A stretch of 27,663 bases of DNA from Strigomonas culicis (GCA_000482145.1 AUXH01000214.1:1-27663); one strand, 5' to 3'; positions 8,237 through 17,457 are shown, numbered from the stretch's first letter. Notes: a model not told the origin generated them from the letters alone. A program made the numbers and translations.

Positions 8237-9370
8237 TCAGTTTGACAGGAAGAGCTCCGTGAGCTTTTTGGCAACGCCATCGTTCACGTTAGACTCGATC
8301 ACCTCCACTGGTGAGCCGGAGGCGGTGGGGTCGCCACCGAGCACGAGCGTGCGGACCACCTCCCTCGCATTCCCCATCAAGTAGCCCTGTCGCACCGCCC
8401 GCAGCATCTCGACGTCATTCTCACCGTCACCGAACGCGATGGCGTTTTCGCTCAGGGAGAGGTGCACGCCGGCCGGCACCGGGATGTAGGGCAGCAGCGC
8501 CTCCAGCCCCGTCACCTTCGTCGTGTCGGCCGCGGTGATCTCCATCACGTACGGCGACGAGGACGTGATGCTGAGCGGCAGGGCAGCGCCCCCGTCGGTG
8601 AACTGCCGCTCAATGACGCCGCGGAGCTCCTGGATGATGTGGGGGTGCTCGCAGCCGAAGAAGACCTTGGACACGCCGCTGAGGCAGGTGCGGGCCTCCA
8701 GGTCGGCGTCCGGTGCCGCGGCACCGCCCGTCTCGGCTTCGTAGGTGCGCACGAGCGCCAGCGGGTCGTACATGTCGTACCGGAAGCCGCTCACCTTATG
8801 GTACTCGAGCTGGTCCGTCCAGTCGAGGGAGCAGCGCCAGCCGTCGCGCTGGTAGAGGTTGAGGTTGATCTCCTCGCGCGCGTTCCACCGCGCCTCGGCC
8901 CCCTCTTTGCCGGCGGTCCGCGCCGCGGTCAGGTCGTCCAAGATGAGCAGCAGCCGCTTCACGATGGGGGTCGGCACGTACCGTTGGTGGACCACCTCCA
9001 GCCGGATGGGCTCCGTGGCGCCGCTGCGGCTGTCGATGATGCAGCGGTGGGCGCTGGCGCCGTTGCTGGAGACGATAAAGAGAAGGTGGATCGGGTCCTT
9101 TGGCGGCGCGCCGGCGAGCCAGTCACCGCCCAGGGGCTCCTCCGCCTGATGGAGGTTCAGCAAGCGCAGCACGGCGGTGAGGTCGACGATGTGCCGCCCG
9201 GAGGCCAACACGAACGCGACCGGGTGGGTGCTGTCGGCGCGCGCTGGGCCGTTGTACGTGCGCAGCAGCGCGGCGAGCACTTGCTGGGTCTGCGCGGTCA
9301 CGCGGTGATCGGGCGCGAGAAGCGTGCCGTCGAGGTCGGTGGCGATCAAGTAGTAAGGGGTTGCGGACAT
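8237..9370 (-). CDS. Cof-type HAD-IIB hydrolase (377 aa)
   Basis: Haloacid dehalogenase superfamily hydrolase, probably a magnesium-dependent small-molecule phosphatase. Motif I TDLDGTLL gives nucleophile D12 and acid/base D14. Motif II is VLASGR (S57), motif III Lys is probably K285 in TTKVTGLEALL, and motif IV is AFGDGENDVEML (D315, D319). Residues between about 100 and 285 fit the C2 cap of the Cof/HAD-IIB class, which selects the substrate. It is longer than bacterial Cof proteins (about 270 aa) because of insertions in the cap. It is the most diverged HAD of the window and is cut off from the other nine by two amastin genes. It uses SGR and GDGEND where most relatives here have TGR and GDGMND. 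No targeting signal is seen. The substrate is unknown; sugar phosphates or cofactors such as PLP or FMN are typical for the class. Confidence 0.88.
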   Translation of the reverse strand: MSATPYYLIATDLDGTLLAPDHRVTAQTQQVLAALLRTYNGPARADSTHPVAFVLASGRHIVDLTAVLRLLNLHQAEEPLGGDWLAGAPPKDPIHLLFIVSSNGASAHRCIIDSRSGATEPIRLEVVHQRYVPTPIVKRLLLILDDLTAARTAGKEGAEARWNAREEINLNLYQRDGWRCSLDWTDQLEYHKVSGFRYDMYDPLALVRTYEAETGGAAAPDADLEARTCLSGVSKVFFGCEHPHIIQELRGVIERQFTDGGAALPLSITSSSPYVMEITAADTTKVTGLEALLPYIPVPAGVHLSLSENAIAFGDGENDVEMLRAVRQGYLMGNAREVVRTLVLGGDPTASGSPVEVIESNVNDGVAKKLTELFLSN

Positions 9371-10068
9371 TCTCGTAGGGTGTGTAAGGAAGCAAATACA
9401 GTCGAGCGAAGGTGAGCGTTCGAAAGGCTACTGTAGATCACAAAGACGAGCGGGTAGATAGAGCAAAGGGAGAGTGGGAGAGAGAGAGAAGAAAGTAAGT
9501 ATAAGATGTAGTATGTATGTGTAGTGTATCGAAAACCTCAAGCAAAGACAAGTGCTTCAACAGGATGATTCGAGACACTCTCAGCGCGAAGTGCTTTGTG
9601 CAAAAAAGGAAAAAAAAACAGAGCGAAGTGGCATATCCCAGATAAAAAAAACATACAAAACAGTTAAAACAGGATGAAGGAAAGAACCACTCAGATCAAT
9701 CCGTTGCAAGGCGCCAGGAAAAAAAAAACGAGCAAGCGCAAAGAGTACATGTACATGGGAGTATAAATATAGGTATAGAGGTATATGTTATTTACATTTT
9801 TTTCTGTGCCTAGGCGGTGTCCTTTTTCTTCCTTCTTAATGATACAAAAAAGTACAGTAACAATTTCATCAAAAATGATAATTCACTTACTCTAAAATAC
9901 TAAAAGAGAATAGTACAGCTTTTGAAAACAGTATGAACAAAAACAACAGCACACATGTAGTTTCTTTTTCTGTGTGTTTATACGTGTGCACTTTTACTCG
10001 TTTTGTAAGATAACATGATACAGTAAACACATCGTGAGGGAACCAAAACAAACAAACAAATACAGGAA
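9371..10068. other. Spacer between the first HAD gene and amastin-like gene 1
   Basis: About 700 bases of AT-rich DNA. The part near 9371-9500 contains the splice acceptor of the HAD gene; the rest should be the 3' UTR of the amastin-like gene that ends at 10069. No gene or structured RNA recognised. Confidence 0.6.
9428..9496 (-). promoter_or_regulatory. Trans-splice acceptor for the HAD gene at 8237
   Basis: A long minus-strand pyrimidine tract (complement of 9464-9496, CT-repeat-like) is followed by CTACAG at 9432-9431 and a second AG at 9429-9428. The 5' UTR is about 60 nt. Confidence 0.7.
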
Positions 10069-11694
10069 CTAAATGAGCGAGACTGGCGTCACAAGCAGCA
10101 CGACGATGCCGAACACATTGATGGCCCAGGCGGTGATGACCAACCCAAAGCCAACGCCATAACTATAGTACTTGGTCGTGTTGTACAGGATGAGCGACTG
10201 CACGTTTTGCGCGGCAATCACGCTATCGTACTGCGCCTTTGTGGTGTAGTCGGAGACACACGTGTTACCATTTACGATACCGGCCACGACTGCCCACGGA
10301 ATCATCAGAAAGATGACGTTGAACAGGCTGACGCCGCCAATGATCCAGCGGACGTTGTTGCTCGCCACCGTCTCCACCTGCTGCACGCGGTGGTATAGAT
10401 AATAATTGTTAAAGCCCTCATCCCCTCCCTTCACCTGCGTCTGCTGGCCGTTCTTCTGCTGGGGGAGAAACGGCAACACCTTCTTGCGGCGGATCGGCGC
10501 GCAGAAGACCATCAGGATCAGCCCAAGGATCGTGCAGAGCTCCACAATGAGCGCGATGATGATGAAGGCCGCGCCGGTCTCTAACCGCCAGTGCACGCCG
10601 CTGCACGTGATGAACTGAACGTTGGTGGTGTACACGCTTCGGTCGCAGTTCGCCTTGTAGCCAAAGAGCGTGTAGCACTGATTTCCGGGAATGTCCACCT
10701 GTGAGAGGGGGATGGCCGCCACCGTGAAGACCATCGACAGGAGCACGAACGCGGCGCACAGCGTGAGACGCAGGTCGGCCGCCATGACGTAGGCAATGAA
10801 TAGCTCGATCGCATTCGGCGGCTCCCCATCCTCGTTCTGCTTCCGCGCGGGGTCGTGGGGTTCCGCCTGCCCGGCGGCCTCCTTGTTGTCCTGCTCGAAC
10901 TGGTAGTTGATGAGGCGCCGGTCCATGCGGGGGAAGAGGTAGCGCGTCCAGCTGGACGAGCGGTCGTCCCCGCTGAACACGTAGTCGAACAGCAGGCGGC
11001 GTTCGTCCCCCGCCGCGCCGTCGCCGTCCTGGTCCCCGTCGCCCTCCGCGTGAGGCGGCTCGCCGTGCGCTGTGTGGCGGGCCTCTGGGGCTTCGGCGGC
11101 GGCACCACCAGGGTTGCTCTCCTGGTCCGCCGCGCTATGGGAGGAGCTGTAGTAGTAGTACGAGTCGTCGTCCTCCTGGTGGCGCCGCGCGGGCCCCTTC
11201 GCTGCCTTCTGGGGAGTCTCCTGCGGCGACGGCGTCACGGACGTCGTGATCTTCATCGGGTCCTTGTGGATCGCCTGCCGGACCTTCTCCGCCGGGCCGG
11301 GCTGCGCCTTGCCGAACGCCTTCTGCTCCCTCGGCTGCGCGGCCGGCTTCTGCTTGGGTATGAGCGTCTTCTCTCTCTCATCCTCATTGGGGCCCCTGTT
11401 CGGATCGCTGTGGCGCACGGTCGGGGGCGGGGCGTCGGCTTCCGTCTGGTGCAACTGCTTTTCCTTTGGCGGCGGCGATTTGACTGGCGTGGCCTCCTCT
11501 CCCTCCTCCTCCGTGGTGTCGTCGCCGTCGCTGTCGCTCGCTTGGTGGGCGGCGAGCCGGCCACCCTCCGCGCGGTCACTGACGTGGACGAGCGTCGGCT
11601 TCGCGGGCTCCCCCCTCACGTCGACGGGCTCCGGGGCGCTGAAGTCGTCGTCGGTGGAGACGTCGTCATACACGTTCTTTTTTTGCTCAGACAT
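10069..11694 (-). CDS. Amastin-like surface protein with long acidic N-terminus (541 aa)
   Basis: Kinetoplastid amastin-family membrane glycoprotein. The family signature C-[YL]-T-L-F-G-x-K-x-[ND]-C is present as CYTLFGYKANC (340-350) in the first outside loop, directly after helix 1. Four hydrophobic helices lie at about 309-330, 373-398, 449-474 and 511-541. A short basic inside loop joins helices 2 and 3. The protein ends right after helix 4 in PVSLI. Typical amastins are about 180-200 aa; here roughly 308 hydrophilic residues come first. These are rich in Asp, Glu, Pro, Gln, Lys and Ser and contain a YYYYSSS patch at 179-185. They look disordered and should lie in the cytoplasm. No cleavable signal peptide is seen. 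Function beyond family membership is unknown. It may be an alpha-amastin; from memory, Leishmania alpha-amastins sit on chromosome 28 near similar neighbours. Confidence 0.88.
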   Translation of the reverse strand: MSEQKKNVYDDVSTDDDFSAPEPVDVRGEPAKPTLVHVSDRAEGGRLAAHQASDSDGDDTTEEEGEEATPVKSPPPKEKQLHQTEADAPPPTVRHSDPNRGPNEDEREKTLIPKQKPAAQPREQKAFGKAQPGPAEKVRQAIHKDPMKITTSVTPSPQETPQKAAKGPARRHQEDDDSYYYYSSSHSAADQESNPGGAAAEAPEARHTAHGEPPHAEGDGDQDGDGAAGDERRLLFDYVFSGDDRSSSWTRYLFPRMDRRLINYQFEQDNKEAAGQAEPHDPARKQNEDGEPPNAIELFIAYVMAADLRLTLCAAFVLLSMVFTVAAIPLSQVDIPGNQCYTLFGYKANCDRSVYTTNVQFITCSGVHWRLETGAAFIIIALIVELCTILGLILMVFCAPIRRKKVLPFLPQQKNGQQTQVKGGDEGFNNYYLYHRVQQVETVASNNVRWIIGGVSLFNVIFLMIPWAVVAGIVNGNTCVSDYTTKAQYDSVIAAQNVQSLILYNTTKYYSYGVGFGLVITAWAINVFGIVVLLVTPVSLI

Positions 11695-12698
11695 GGCGGC
11701 ACACCACTTATGTTTTTTTTTTTTAATATTATTATGTGTATTATTATTCCGGTTGCTTTGTTTTATACGTACCGGATTGTAAGGATGTACAGTTTCTTTT
11801 GGCTGTGGTATAGTTTCAACTTTTGGCTACACATCATATATATAAAGAGAGAGGCAATTGTAAAAGGGAAAAAGAAAAGAAGAGAGAAAGGAAATATAGT
11901 AGAAAAACAAAAACTGTTCACTATTCAGAAAGAAGCTCACACAAAAGGTATCTATTAAGATGCATACCTTTTCTCTCTTGTTGCATGGTTCTTAGCCACG
12001 CTTCTAGTCCGCTGTTGCTTGTTATGTACAGAGGAAAAAAACAGTACAGAAGTAAATGCCTTCTTGATGCGCTAAGCAAAAGCAGACAGCATCGACAAGA
12101 AGAATCTTTTGAAAAAATATAGCGACCCACAGCCATAGGTTTTTTTTTTCAAAGAGCTCTAGTAAAGAAACACACATATATTTTAAAAATAACATAAAAA
12201 AAAGAACCCGTTCCACGAGACTCTGTTTGGTATACATCAATGTACTCTCTATTCTTGTCAGAAAGAATAGCAGTACTGCAGAGCAATTTGAGAAATATGT
12301 ATAATGTTTTGCTCCAGTAAAGAAACGGAAAGGCAAATAATACAGTACAAGTACAGGGAAAAAATAACTATTACTTTTTAGTTCGAAGAACAGTAAACAA
12401 TAAGGCAGATACAAAAACGAAGGGTTACACATACTCTGCGAACCTATTTCTGCTTTCCTATTATTATTATGTTGTATACGTCATGTAAGTGCTCTGCTTC
12501 TCGTTACACGCCACCGCCCTAGTCAGAGGGATTCGAAGAGGGCCTGCCATCATTACGCTGCGAAAGCGGACACTCCACCAGTTGCCTTTTAGTGTCCCCT
12601 TTCGCTTTTATGGTTATTATATATTGTCCTTCATTTTAGCCGACCTCCTCTCCCCTCGATATGCACATACGTCATACACAGCTGTCAAGAGCGTCGCC
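11695..12698. other. Long spacer between the two amastin-like genes
   Basis: About 1 kb, the longest gene-free stretch in the window. It is AT-rich with poly-A and poly-T runs and includes the splice acceptor at 11827-11894. A slightly GC-richer patch at 12480-12580 has no recognisable coding or tRNA content. The minus-strand open frame at 12022-12432 is Phe/Leu-rich, an AT-bias artefact. Most of the spacer would be the 3' UTR of the amastin-like gene at 12699. Amastin 3' UTRs in Leishmania and T. cruzi carry post-transcriptional control elements, so a regulatory role is possible but unproven here. Confidence 0.55.
11827..11894 (-). promoter_or_regulatory. Trans-splice acceptor for amastin-like gene 1
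   Basis: A minus-strand tract of 33 consecutive pyrimidines (complement of 11862-11894) is followed by GTGTAG, with AG at 11828-11827, about 132 nt before the ATG. Confidence 0.7.
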
Positions 12699-13790
12699 TC
12701 AAACGAAAAGCGTGAGGAGCACCAGCACGATGATCTCAAAGACCCAAGCCGTGATGCCGAGCCCGAAGCCGACGCCAAACGTCACGTTGCGGTCGGATGA
12801 CGTGATGCCAAGGTACACCGACGTATTCGACGTGGGGTCCAGGTAGTAGAGGTCCTTGCTCGTCGTGATGAGGACTGTTTTTCTAGTCGCGTAGAGCGTG
12901 GCGACGACGGCCCAGGCGATGAGCTCGCACACGACGCTGGCCCCGACCACCCAGACGGTGGTCCACTTGAGCTGCCCCGGCACGAACTGCGGCACGCTGC
13001 GGCTCGCCTTCTCCTCCTCCGTGGGCTCCGCCCGCTCGTCCGCGTTGTTCTCCTGCGCCTGCAGGTCGGTGAGGGCCGCGCCCTGCTGCTGCGCGCGCTG
13101 GCGCTGCCGCTCCAGGTGGACGCGGCGGCCCGCGCGGATGACGGCGCGCAGCTTGCAGCACAGCAGCCACGACAGGCCGACCGTGGCGGCGGAGAGCAGC
13201 ACGGAGAAGATGCTGAAGGCCGCCCCGGTGCGCAGGTAGTTCTTGATGGCGCTGTCCGTCAGCAGCTGCGAGCGCACCGTGTAGCTCGTCGTGTCGCAGT
13301 CCGCCTTGAAGCCCCAGTAGGTCAGGCAGCCGCCGCCGCGGATGTCCAGCTGCGAGAGGGTGCAGTTGAGCAGCACAAACAGAAAGTGGAAGAGCGCGAA
13401 GAAGAAGGTGGTGTGGATGCCGATGCGCTGCACATCGGGGCCGCCCAGCGCCGCGGTCGTCTTCAGCGCGCCGCGCGCGGCGCCCAGAGCCGCCCCGCCC
13501 ACGTTACGCATGCGGTTCGCCGCCACCGCACCCACGTTGGTCTTCTTCTTATTCTTCTCGCTCTTCTTCCCGGGAGCCTCACCGGGTGCGCTGCTGTCGA
13601 CCTTGTTGCCGCCGGCCGGCGCCTTGGCGCGCTGGGCCGGCGGCAGCTTGTTCGCCTTCTTTCCCGCGGCGGGCGCCGGCGCCGGCGCGCCCTCGCGGTT
13701 CGCGCGGGTCGGGGCCGCTTTGTCGTTGCGGGGAGTGGTCATCTCCTCGCTGTAGGACATGTCCGAGTCACTAGCGCGTCGGCTGGGCAT
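12699..13790 (-). CDS. Amastin-like surface protein with basic N-terminus (363 aa)
   Basis: Second amastin-family protein. The signature CLTYWGFKADC (155-165) matches with Tyr at the fourth position instead of the usual Leu or Phe. Four helices lie at about 124-146, 189-212, 276-300 and 337-363. It shares the GVGFGLxITAW motif at the start of helix 4 with the other copy. The N-terminal 123 residues are hydrophilic, rich in Ala, Pro, Lys and Arg, and basic, in contrast to the acidic extension of the downstream copy. The inside loop between helices 2 and 3 is long (about 213-275) with Arg/Gln-rich and Glu-rich parts. Overall identity with the other copy is low outside the signature and helices, so they are old paralogues. 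NVT (335-337) is a possible N-glycosylation site but sits very close to helix 4. Likely at the plasma membrane; role unknown. Confidence 0.86.
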   Translation of the reverse strand: MPSRRASDSDMSYSEEMTTPRNDKAAPTRANREGAPAPAPAAGKKANKLPPAQRAKAPAGGNKVDSSAPGEAPGKKSEKNKKKTNVGAVAANRMRNVGGAALGAARGALKTTAALGGPDVQRIGIHTTFFFALFHFLFVLLNCTLSQLDIRGGGCLTYWGFKADCDTTSYTVRSQLLTDSAIKNYLRTGAAFSIFSVLLSAATVGLSWLLCCKLRAVIRAGRRVHLERQRQRAQQQGAALTDLQAQENNADERAEPTEEEKASRSVPQFVPGQLKWTTVWVVGASVVCELIAWAVVATLYATRKTVLITTSKDLYYLDPTSNTSVYLGITSSDRNVTFGVGFGLGITAWVFEIIVLVLLTLFV

Positions 13791-14324
13791 CGCTCACGGA
13801 ACTAGACGTGTGGATTTGTTTATAGAATTGGCTCGATGTGAAGGGTAGAGAAGGAAAGCAACACCTTCACAGTTTTTACAGAACTTTTTTTCTTTTTGAA
13901 GTGCGTGTTCTTTGTTGACTCCACGGGAAGAATCACAACGTTTTTTTTTTTTTGATGAAGAATAAAAGAGAACAGAGGAAGCATGGATGTTAGTGGCACA
14001 TGGATGAAAAACACGTAAGTGAGAAACGGAGAAGAACAGCGACAATAGAACGGAGTGAAATAAAGAGAAGACATTCTTTTTTTTTCTTTCTTTCTATCGA
14101 ATTGCTCTTGAAAGCTTCATGGAAAGATAACCAATGCGCAAATGATGAGAGGAACAACTTCACCATAAGTTGTTGCTTGTGAAAAACTATATATAGAAGT
14201 ATAAATAGAAGTATAAACATATCCATTGATGTATTGGCTTACCGTCTGGCGGTCAGTTATCTTGCCGTCAAAAAAGGTGGTGCCCTTTTGCTGATTAAAC
14301 GCATCGCCCGAGAGCTACACAGGG
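13791..14324. other. Spacer between amastin-like gene 2 and the HAD gene at 14325
   Basis: AT-rich, with splice acceptors for the amastin-like gene near 13802-13859. A 12-bp element is directly repeated at 14194-14217. No gene supported. Confidence 0.55.
13802..13859 (-). promoter_or_regulatory. Trans-splice acceptor(s) for amastin-like gene 2
   Basis: A minus-strand pyrimidine tract (complement of 13840-13858) is followed by AG at 13833-13832 and again at 13803-13802. The second would leave only about 11 nt of 5' UTR besides the spliced leader. Confidence 0.55.
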
Positions 14325-15395
14325 TTACCAATCCTGCAGCTCGTAGATGGCCATGAGGGTCCTCGCGACACCATCTTCCGTGTTGGTGCTGGTCGTCTCC
14401 TCACAGTCCACACCGCGGTCCTGGAGCTCACTGAGCTCCTCCTTGAGCCGCTGCTGCGCATTCCGCATGTAGTACCCCTTGCCGCAGGTGTACAGCATCT
14501 CCTTATCGTTCATGCTGTCCCCGAAGGCCACCACCTGCTCCAAGGTGACGGGCGCCGCAGGCTGCTTGGCGCTCCGCAGCGCCACGATCTCGCTGATCGC
14601 ACTGCCCTTGCTCACGCCGCCGAGCATGACGTCGAGGCAGTTGTCGGAGGAGAAGGCGATGCTGAGGATCTCCTGCTCGAGCCCGTCCTGGTACCGGGCC
14701 CGCAGGTCCCGTTCCAGCTGGCCGAGCAGCTCGAGGTCGAAGCTGCGGAAGCACACCTTGCCGACATCCGTGAGAGGGTAGTAGTCGAACGCGCTGTCCG
14801 TCCCCAGGTCGTTCTGCAGGGCAGGGGCGTCCGGGTACTGAATCAGCGTGGGCCGGAAGCCGAACTTCTCTTCCATCTCCTCCATCGAGTAGAACATGGC
14901 CGACATGAGCCACTGCGTGGTCGTGTACACGGAGACCGAGACGACGTCCTCCGGCTCCCCCTCGCGCTTGACAAACCCTTTGCGTTTGGTGGTGTAGAGG
15001 AGGCCGTAGTCGCGGTACAGCTCCGCGACGAGCGCCGGTGGAATGTCGTGTGTGAGGACGAGCGTGCCGTCCGCGCCGTGCACGCGCGCCCCGTTGGAGC
15101 TGACCAGGTACACGTCGCCCGGCGCCTCGCGGTGCGGCGCCGCCGCCAGCTGCGCCGCCTGCAGAGCCTTCTGCTCCTCAAGGTAGTGGTTGAGGTCGTC
15201 CTTGACCGCGGTCACGCAGTAGTGGTGGCGGCCGGTCGCAAAGACAAAGGAGATGCCGTGGTGGTAGATGAGGTCGAACAGAACCTTCTTGGTGCGCTCT
15301 GTCAGGCGGTGGTGCTCGTTCAGCAGTGTGCCGTCCATGTCGGAGGCCACCACCTTATAGAGCGACTTGGAGGGCATTTCAACAATAAAGCCCAT
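14325..15395 (-). CDS. Cof-type HAD-IIB hydrolase (356 aa)
   Basis: Predicted phosphatase of the Cof class. Motif I ASDMDGTLL gives D19 and D21, motif II VFATGR gives T54, motif III is K263 in GGVSKGSAI, and motif IV VAFGDSMNDKEML gives D293 and D297. Between them lies the C2 cap, with the SSNGARVHG strand-loop (99-107) common to this class. The second metal-motif residue is Ser (GDSMND) instead of Gly, a common variant. With its ASDMDGTLL block and longer cap it groups with the genes at 15852 and 26475 rather than with the compact copies between them. The first ATG (15395) is used; an ATG six codons later, MPSKSLYK, is equally possible. No targeting signal or glycosomal C-terminal tripeptide. 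Substrate unknown. Confidence 0.88.
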   Translation of the reverse strand: MGFIVEMPSKSLYKVVASDMDGTLLNEHHRLTERTKKVLFDLIYHHGISFVFATGRHHYCVTAVKDDLNHYLEEQKALQAAQLAAAPHREAPGDVYLVSSNGARVHGADGTLVLTHDIPPALVAELYRDYGLLYTTKRKGFVKREGEPEDVVSVSVYTTTQWLMSAMFYSMEEMEEKFGFRPTLIQYPDAPALQNDLGTDSAFDYYPLTDVGKVCFRSFDLELLGQLERDLRARYQDGLEQEILSIAFSSDNCLDVMLGGVSKGSAISEIVALRSAKQPAAPVTLEQVVAFGDSMNDKEMLYTCGKGYYMRNAQQRLKEELSELQDRGVDCEETTSTNTEDGVARTLMAIYELQDW

Positions 15396-15851
15396 GCAGT
15401 CGAATTATATGTAGTGAAGTGTGATACTAGAGAGGAAGAATAAAGGACGAAGGTGACATAGATATACGCAGAAAGACCAAGATAGAGATCATTCGGATGA
15501 GGGAAAACATATAGTAGACATATATAAACCACGTGTGTAGCCGTACATGGACGTAATCTTGATAATAAGAGTACACTCACACTCTAAAAAAAAAACAAAA
15601 AAAAATTCGCTGATCACACATGTAGAATTCACAGTTTTGAAAAAAAAGGGGGTATATCTGAGAAAAAGAAAAAGGAAAACTAAAAAGCGAGTGTTAGGAA
15701 AATAGGCGAGCTTATGTATTCTAATCACTGAAAAAAACATAGTTTTTTTTTCAGTCTTTAGATACTCTCAACAAGACTATTCTACTTTCCTTTTTCTTCT
15801 TGTTCGAATGTTGAAGACTCCCATCTCATTTACCGGTACAGTTCACCATAC
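15396..15851. other. Spacer between HAD genes at 14325 and 15852
   Basis: AT-rich, with many A runs and the splice acceptor at 15427-15453. No gene supported. Confidence 0.6.
15427..15453 (-). promoter_or_regulatory. Trans-splice acceptor for the HAD gene at 14325
   Basis: A minus-strand pyrimidine-rich stretch ends in CCTCTCTAG, with AG at 15428-15427. The 5' UTR is about 31 nt, consistent with either candidate ATG. Confidence 0.7.
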
Positions 15852-17411
15852 TCACGGCGCAACACTGCCGACCGACTCAGTATCCCAGTCGTCATTGTAC
15901 TTACTGAGATCGATGTGGAACAGCTCTGCGAGCTTCAGCGCCACGCTTTCATCGTCGTTGGTGCCAATTGCCTCGCAGTTGTTAATCGCATCCGGGCTTG
16001 AGAGCAGCTCCTCGTAGTAGGGGTTCTTGCAGTCGCTGCCGACGCGCTGCCCCCCCTGCGTGGAGTGGAGTAGCAGGTCCTTCACGCGCGGGTTCGCGTT
16101 GGCCATCACGAAACCACGACCGGCCTTGCTGAGCATCTCAATATCGTTCATGCCGTCGCCGAACGTCACCACCTGGTCGAAGGTGAGGTTGAGCTCGCGC
16201 AGGATATGCTGCAGCGCCGTCGCCTTGGAGATGTTGGAGGAGACAATGTCGAGGCAGTAGGGGGCCGAGGGTGCGACGCGGAACGTGCGTCCATTCAGGC
16301 CCGCCTTGACATCCTCCTCGTGGAGCTCCTGTATCTTCTCCTTGATCATCTCCTCCACCTGCTTTGCCTTCTCCAGGTTGTAGCAGAGGAAGAAGATGCA
16401 GTTGACGCTGTCGGTGGAATAGTGCTTCTCCAGCTCCGTCACGACGCGGTACGTGAACTTGGTCTGCGAGTACAGGGCGGCCTCGGCTTCGCTGGGGTAG
16501 CGGCACACCCACTCCTCGTACGCCTTGTCCTCGTCCTTGTCGCCCACGTCGCTGGCGTTGTAGTAGTTCGCGCGCTGGCGATCTTCCTTTGTCACTGTGC
16601 GAAAGATGTTGATATTCACCTCGGGATCGTCCAGGAACATGTTGTACAGCACCGCGCAGACGCGCGCGTCGAGGGGGTTCTCGTACACCTTCTGGTTCGC
16701 TTCGTTGTAAATGCAGCTGCCGTTCGATGTGATGGCAAAACAGCGCGGAATGTTGCTGATATCCATACTGAACACACCACCCTTCATCGCGGCCATGATT
16801 TCCGCCGCGATGTCGGGGTGCGTGGTTGTCGGGGTCACGACCTGAACACCAGGCGTTGGGATGTTGTTCTGCATGGCAAAGATGTTCAGCTTGCGCTTGA
16901 TGCGGTACACGTCGGTGAAGGGCCGGCCAGTCGCAAAGATGACGTGGACGCCGCGCGCGAGCAGCTTGGACAGCACGTAGCGCGTCTTGTTGCGGATCTT
17001 GTGCTCGGAGCTCAGCAGCGTGCCGTCCATGTCCGTGGCGACGAGCGCGTAGGGCTTCTTGTGCGGGACCGCCTCCGGCTGCACCTCGGGCGCCGGCGTC
17101 GCCTTACCGAAGACAAGAGGGGCATCGAAGGAGGTGTTCGTGGAGAAGAAGGAGGGGTTCGGGGTCGACACAGGGTAGTCCATCGTTTGGAAGGGCAGCA
17201 CGGCGCGGCGATGGGAGGAGGGTTGGCGCAAATGCAGAAAGGGGATGCTGTGCGACGAACAGAAGGTGGGATGCGTGTAGGTCGTGCCACTGGTAGAAGC
17301 AGACCAAACGGACCGTGCAGATAAAAACGATAGTGGTCCTGTGGGGGGAGCGGACTCAATGGTCAGGAAGAGAAGTGCGGTGCTGTTGGATACGGAACGT
17401 AGTCTTCTCAT
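15852..17411 (-). CDS. Cof-type HAD-IIB hydrolase, long form with possible presequence (519 aa)
   Basis: Largest HAD of the cluster. From the upstream ATG at 17411, motif I ATDMDGTLL gives D127 and D129. Motif II is FATGRPF (T161), motif III K396 lies in SSNISKATAL, and motif IV is TFGDGMNDIEML (D419, D423). The cap is expanded by charged stretches such as DVGDKDEDK. The first 76 residues begin MRRLRSVSNSTALLFL, are rich in Ser, Thr, Arg and His and contain a single acidic residue, as in a mitochondrial presequence. Their DNA is as GC-rich as coding sequence. A second in-frame ATG at 17183 would give a 443-residue protein without this segment. Both are plausible, and a pyrimidine tract with AG sits between them. 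The long form is annotated because good acceptors lie just above 17411. Its enzymatic role is a predicted phosphatase with unknown substrate. Confidence 0.82.
   Translation of the reverse strand: MRRLRSVSNSTALLFLTIESAPPTGPLSFLSARSVWSASTSGTTYTHPTFCSSHSIPFLHLRQPSSHRRAVLPFQTMDYPVSTPNPSFFSTNTSFDAPLVFGKATPAPEVQPEAVPHKKPYALVATDMDGTLLSSEHKIRNKTRYVLSKLLARGVHVIFATGRPFTDVYRIKRKLNIFAMQNNIPTPGVQVVTPTTTHPDIAAEIMAAMKGGVFSMDISNIPRCFAITSNGSCIYNEANQKVYENPLDARVCAVLYNMFLDDPEVNINIFRTVTKEDRQRANYYNASDVGDKDEDKAYEEWVCRYPSEAEAALYSQTKFTYRVVTELEKHYSTDSVNCIFFLCYNLEKAKQVEEMIKEKIQELHEEDVKAGLNGRTFRVAPSAPYCLDIVSSNISKATALQHILRELNLTFDQVVTFGDGMNDIEMLSKAGRGFVMANANPRVKDLLLHSTQGGQRVGSDCKNPYYEELLSSPDAINNCEAIGTNDDESVALKLAELFHIDLSKYNDDWDTESVGSVAP
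17339..17352 (-). promoter_or_regulatory. Possible internal trans-splice acceptor between two start codons
   Basis: On the minus strand CCGCTCCCCCCACAG ends with AG at 17340-17339, inside the N-terminal extension of the HAD gene. Use of this site would remove the first ATG (17411) and leave 17183 as the start. Confidence 0.4.
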
Positions 17412-17457
17412 ACACAGAAACAATACTTATGTATAGCCGACTAGTCCGTCGAATGAT

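Noticed and set aside
12022..12432. 136-aa hydrophobic open frame, minus strand, that looks like a membrane protein
   Set aside because: Phe/Leu/Tyr richness follows from T-rich non-coding DNA; no helix pattern or family motif resembling the amastins next to it.
12500..12560. CTTCGAATCCC on the minus strand, resembling a tRNA B box
   Set aside because: The flanking bases do not pair as a T-arm (CCCTC on both sides) and no A box or acceptor stem is visible.
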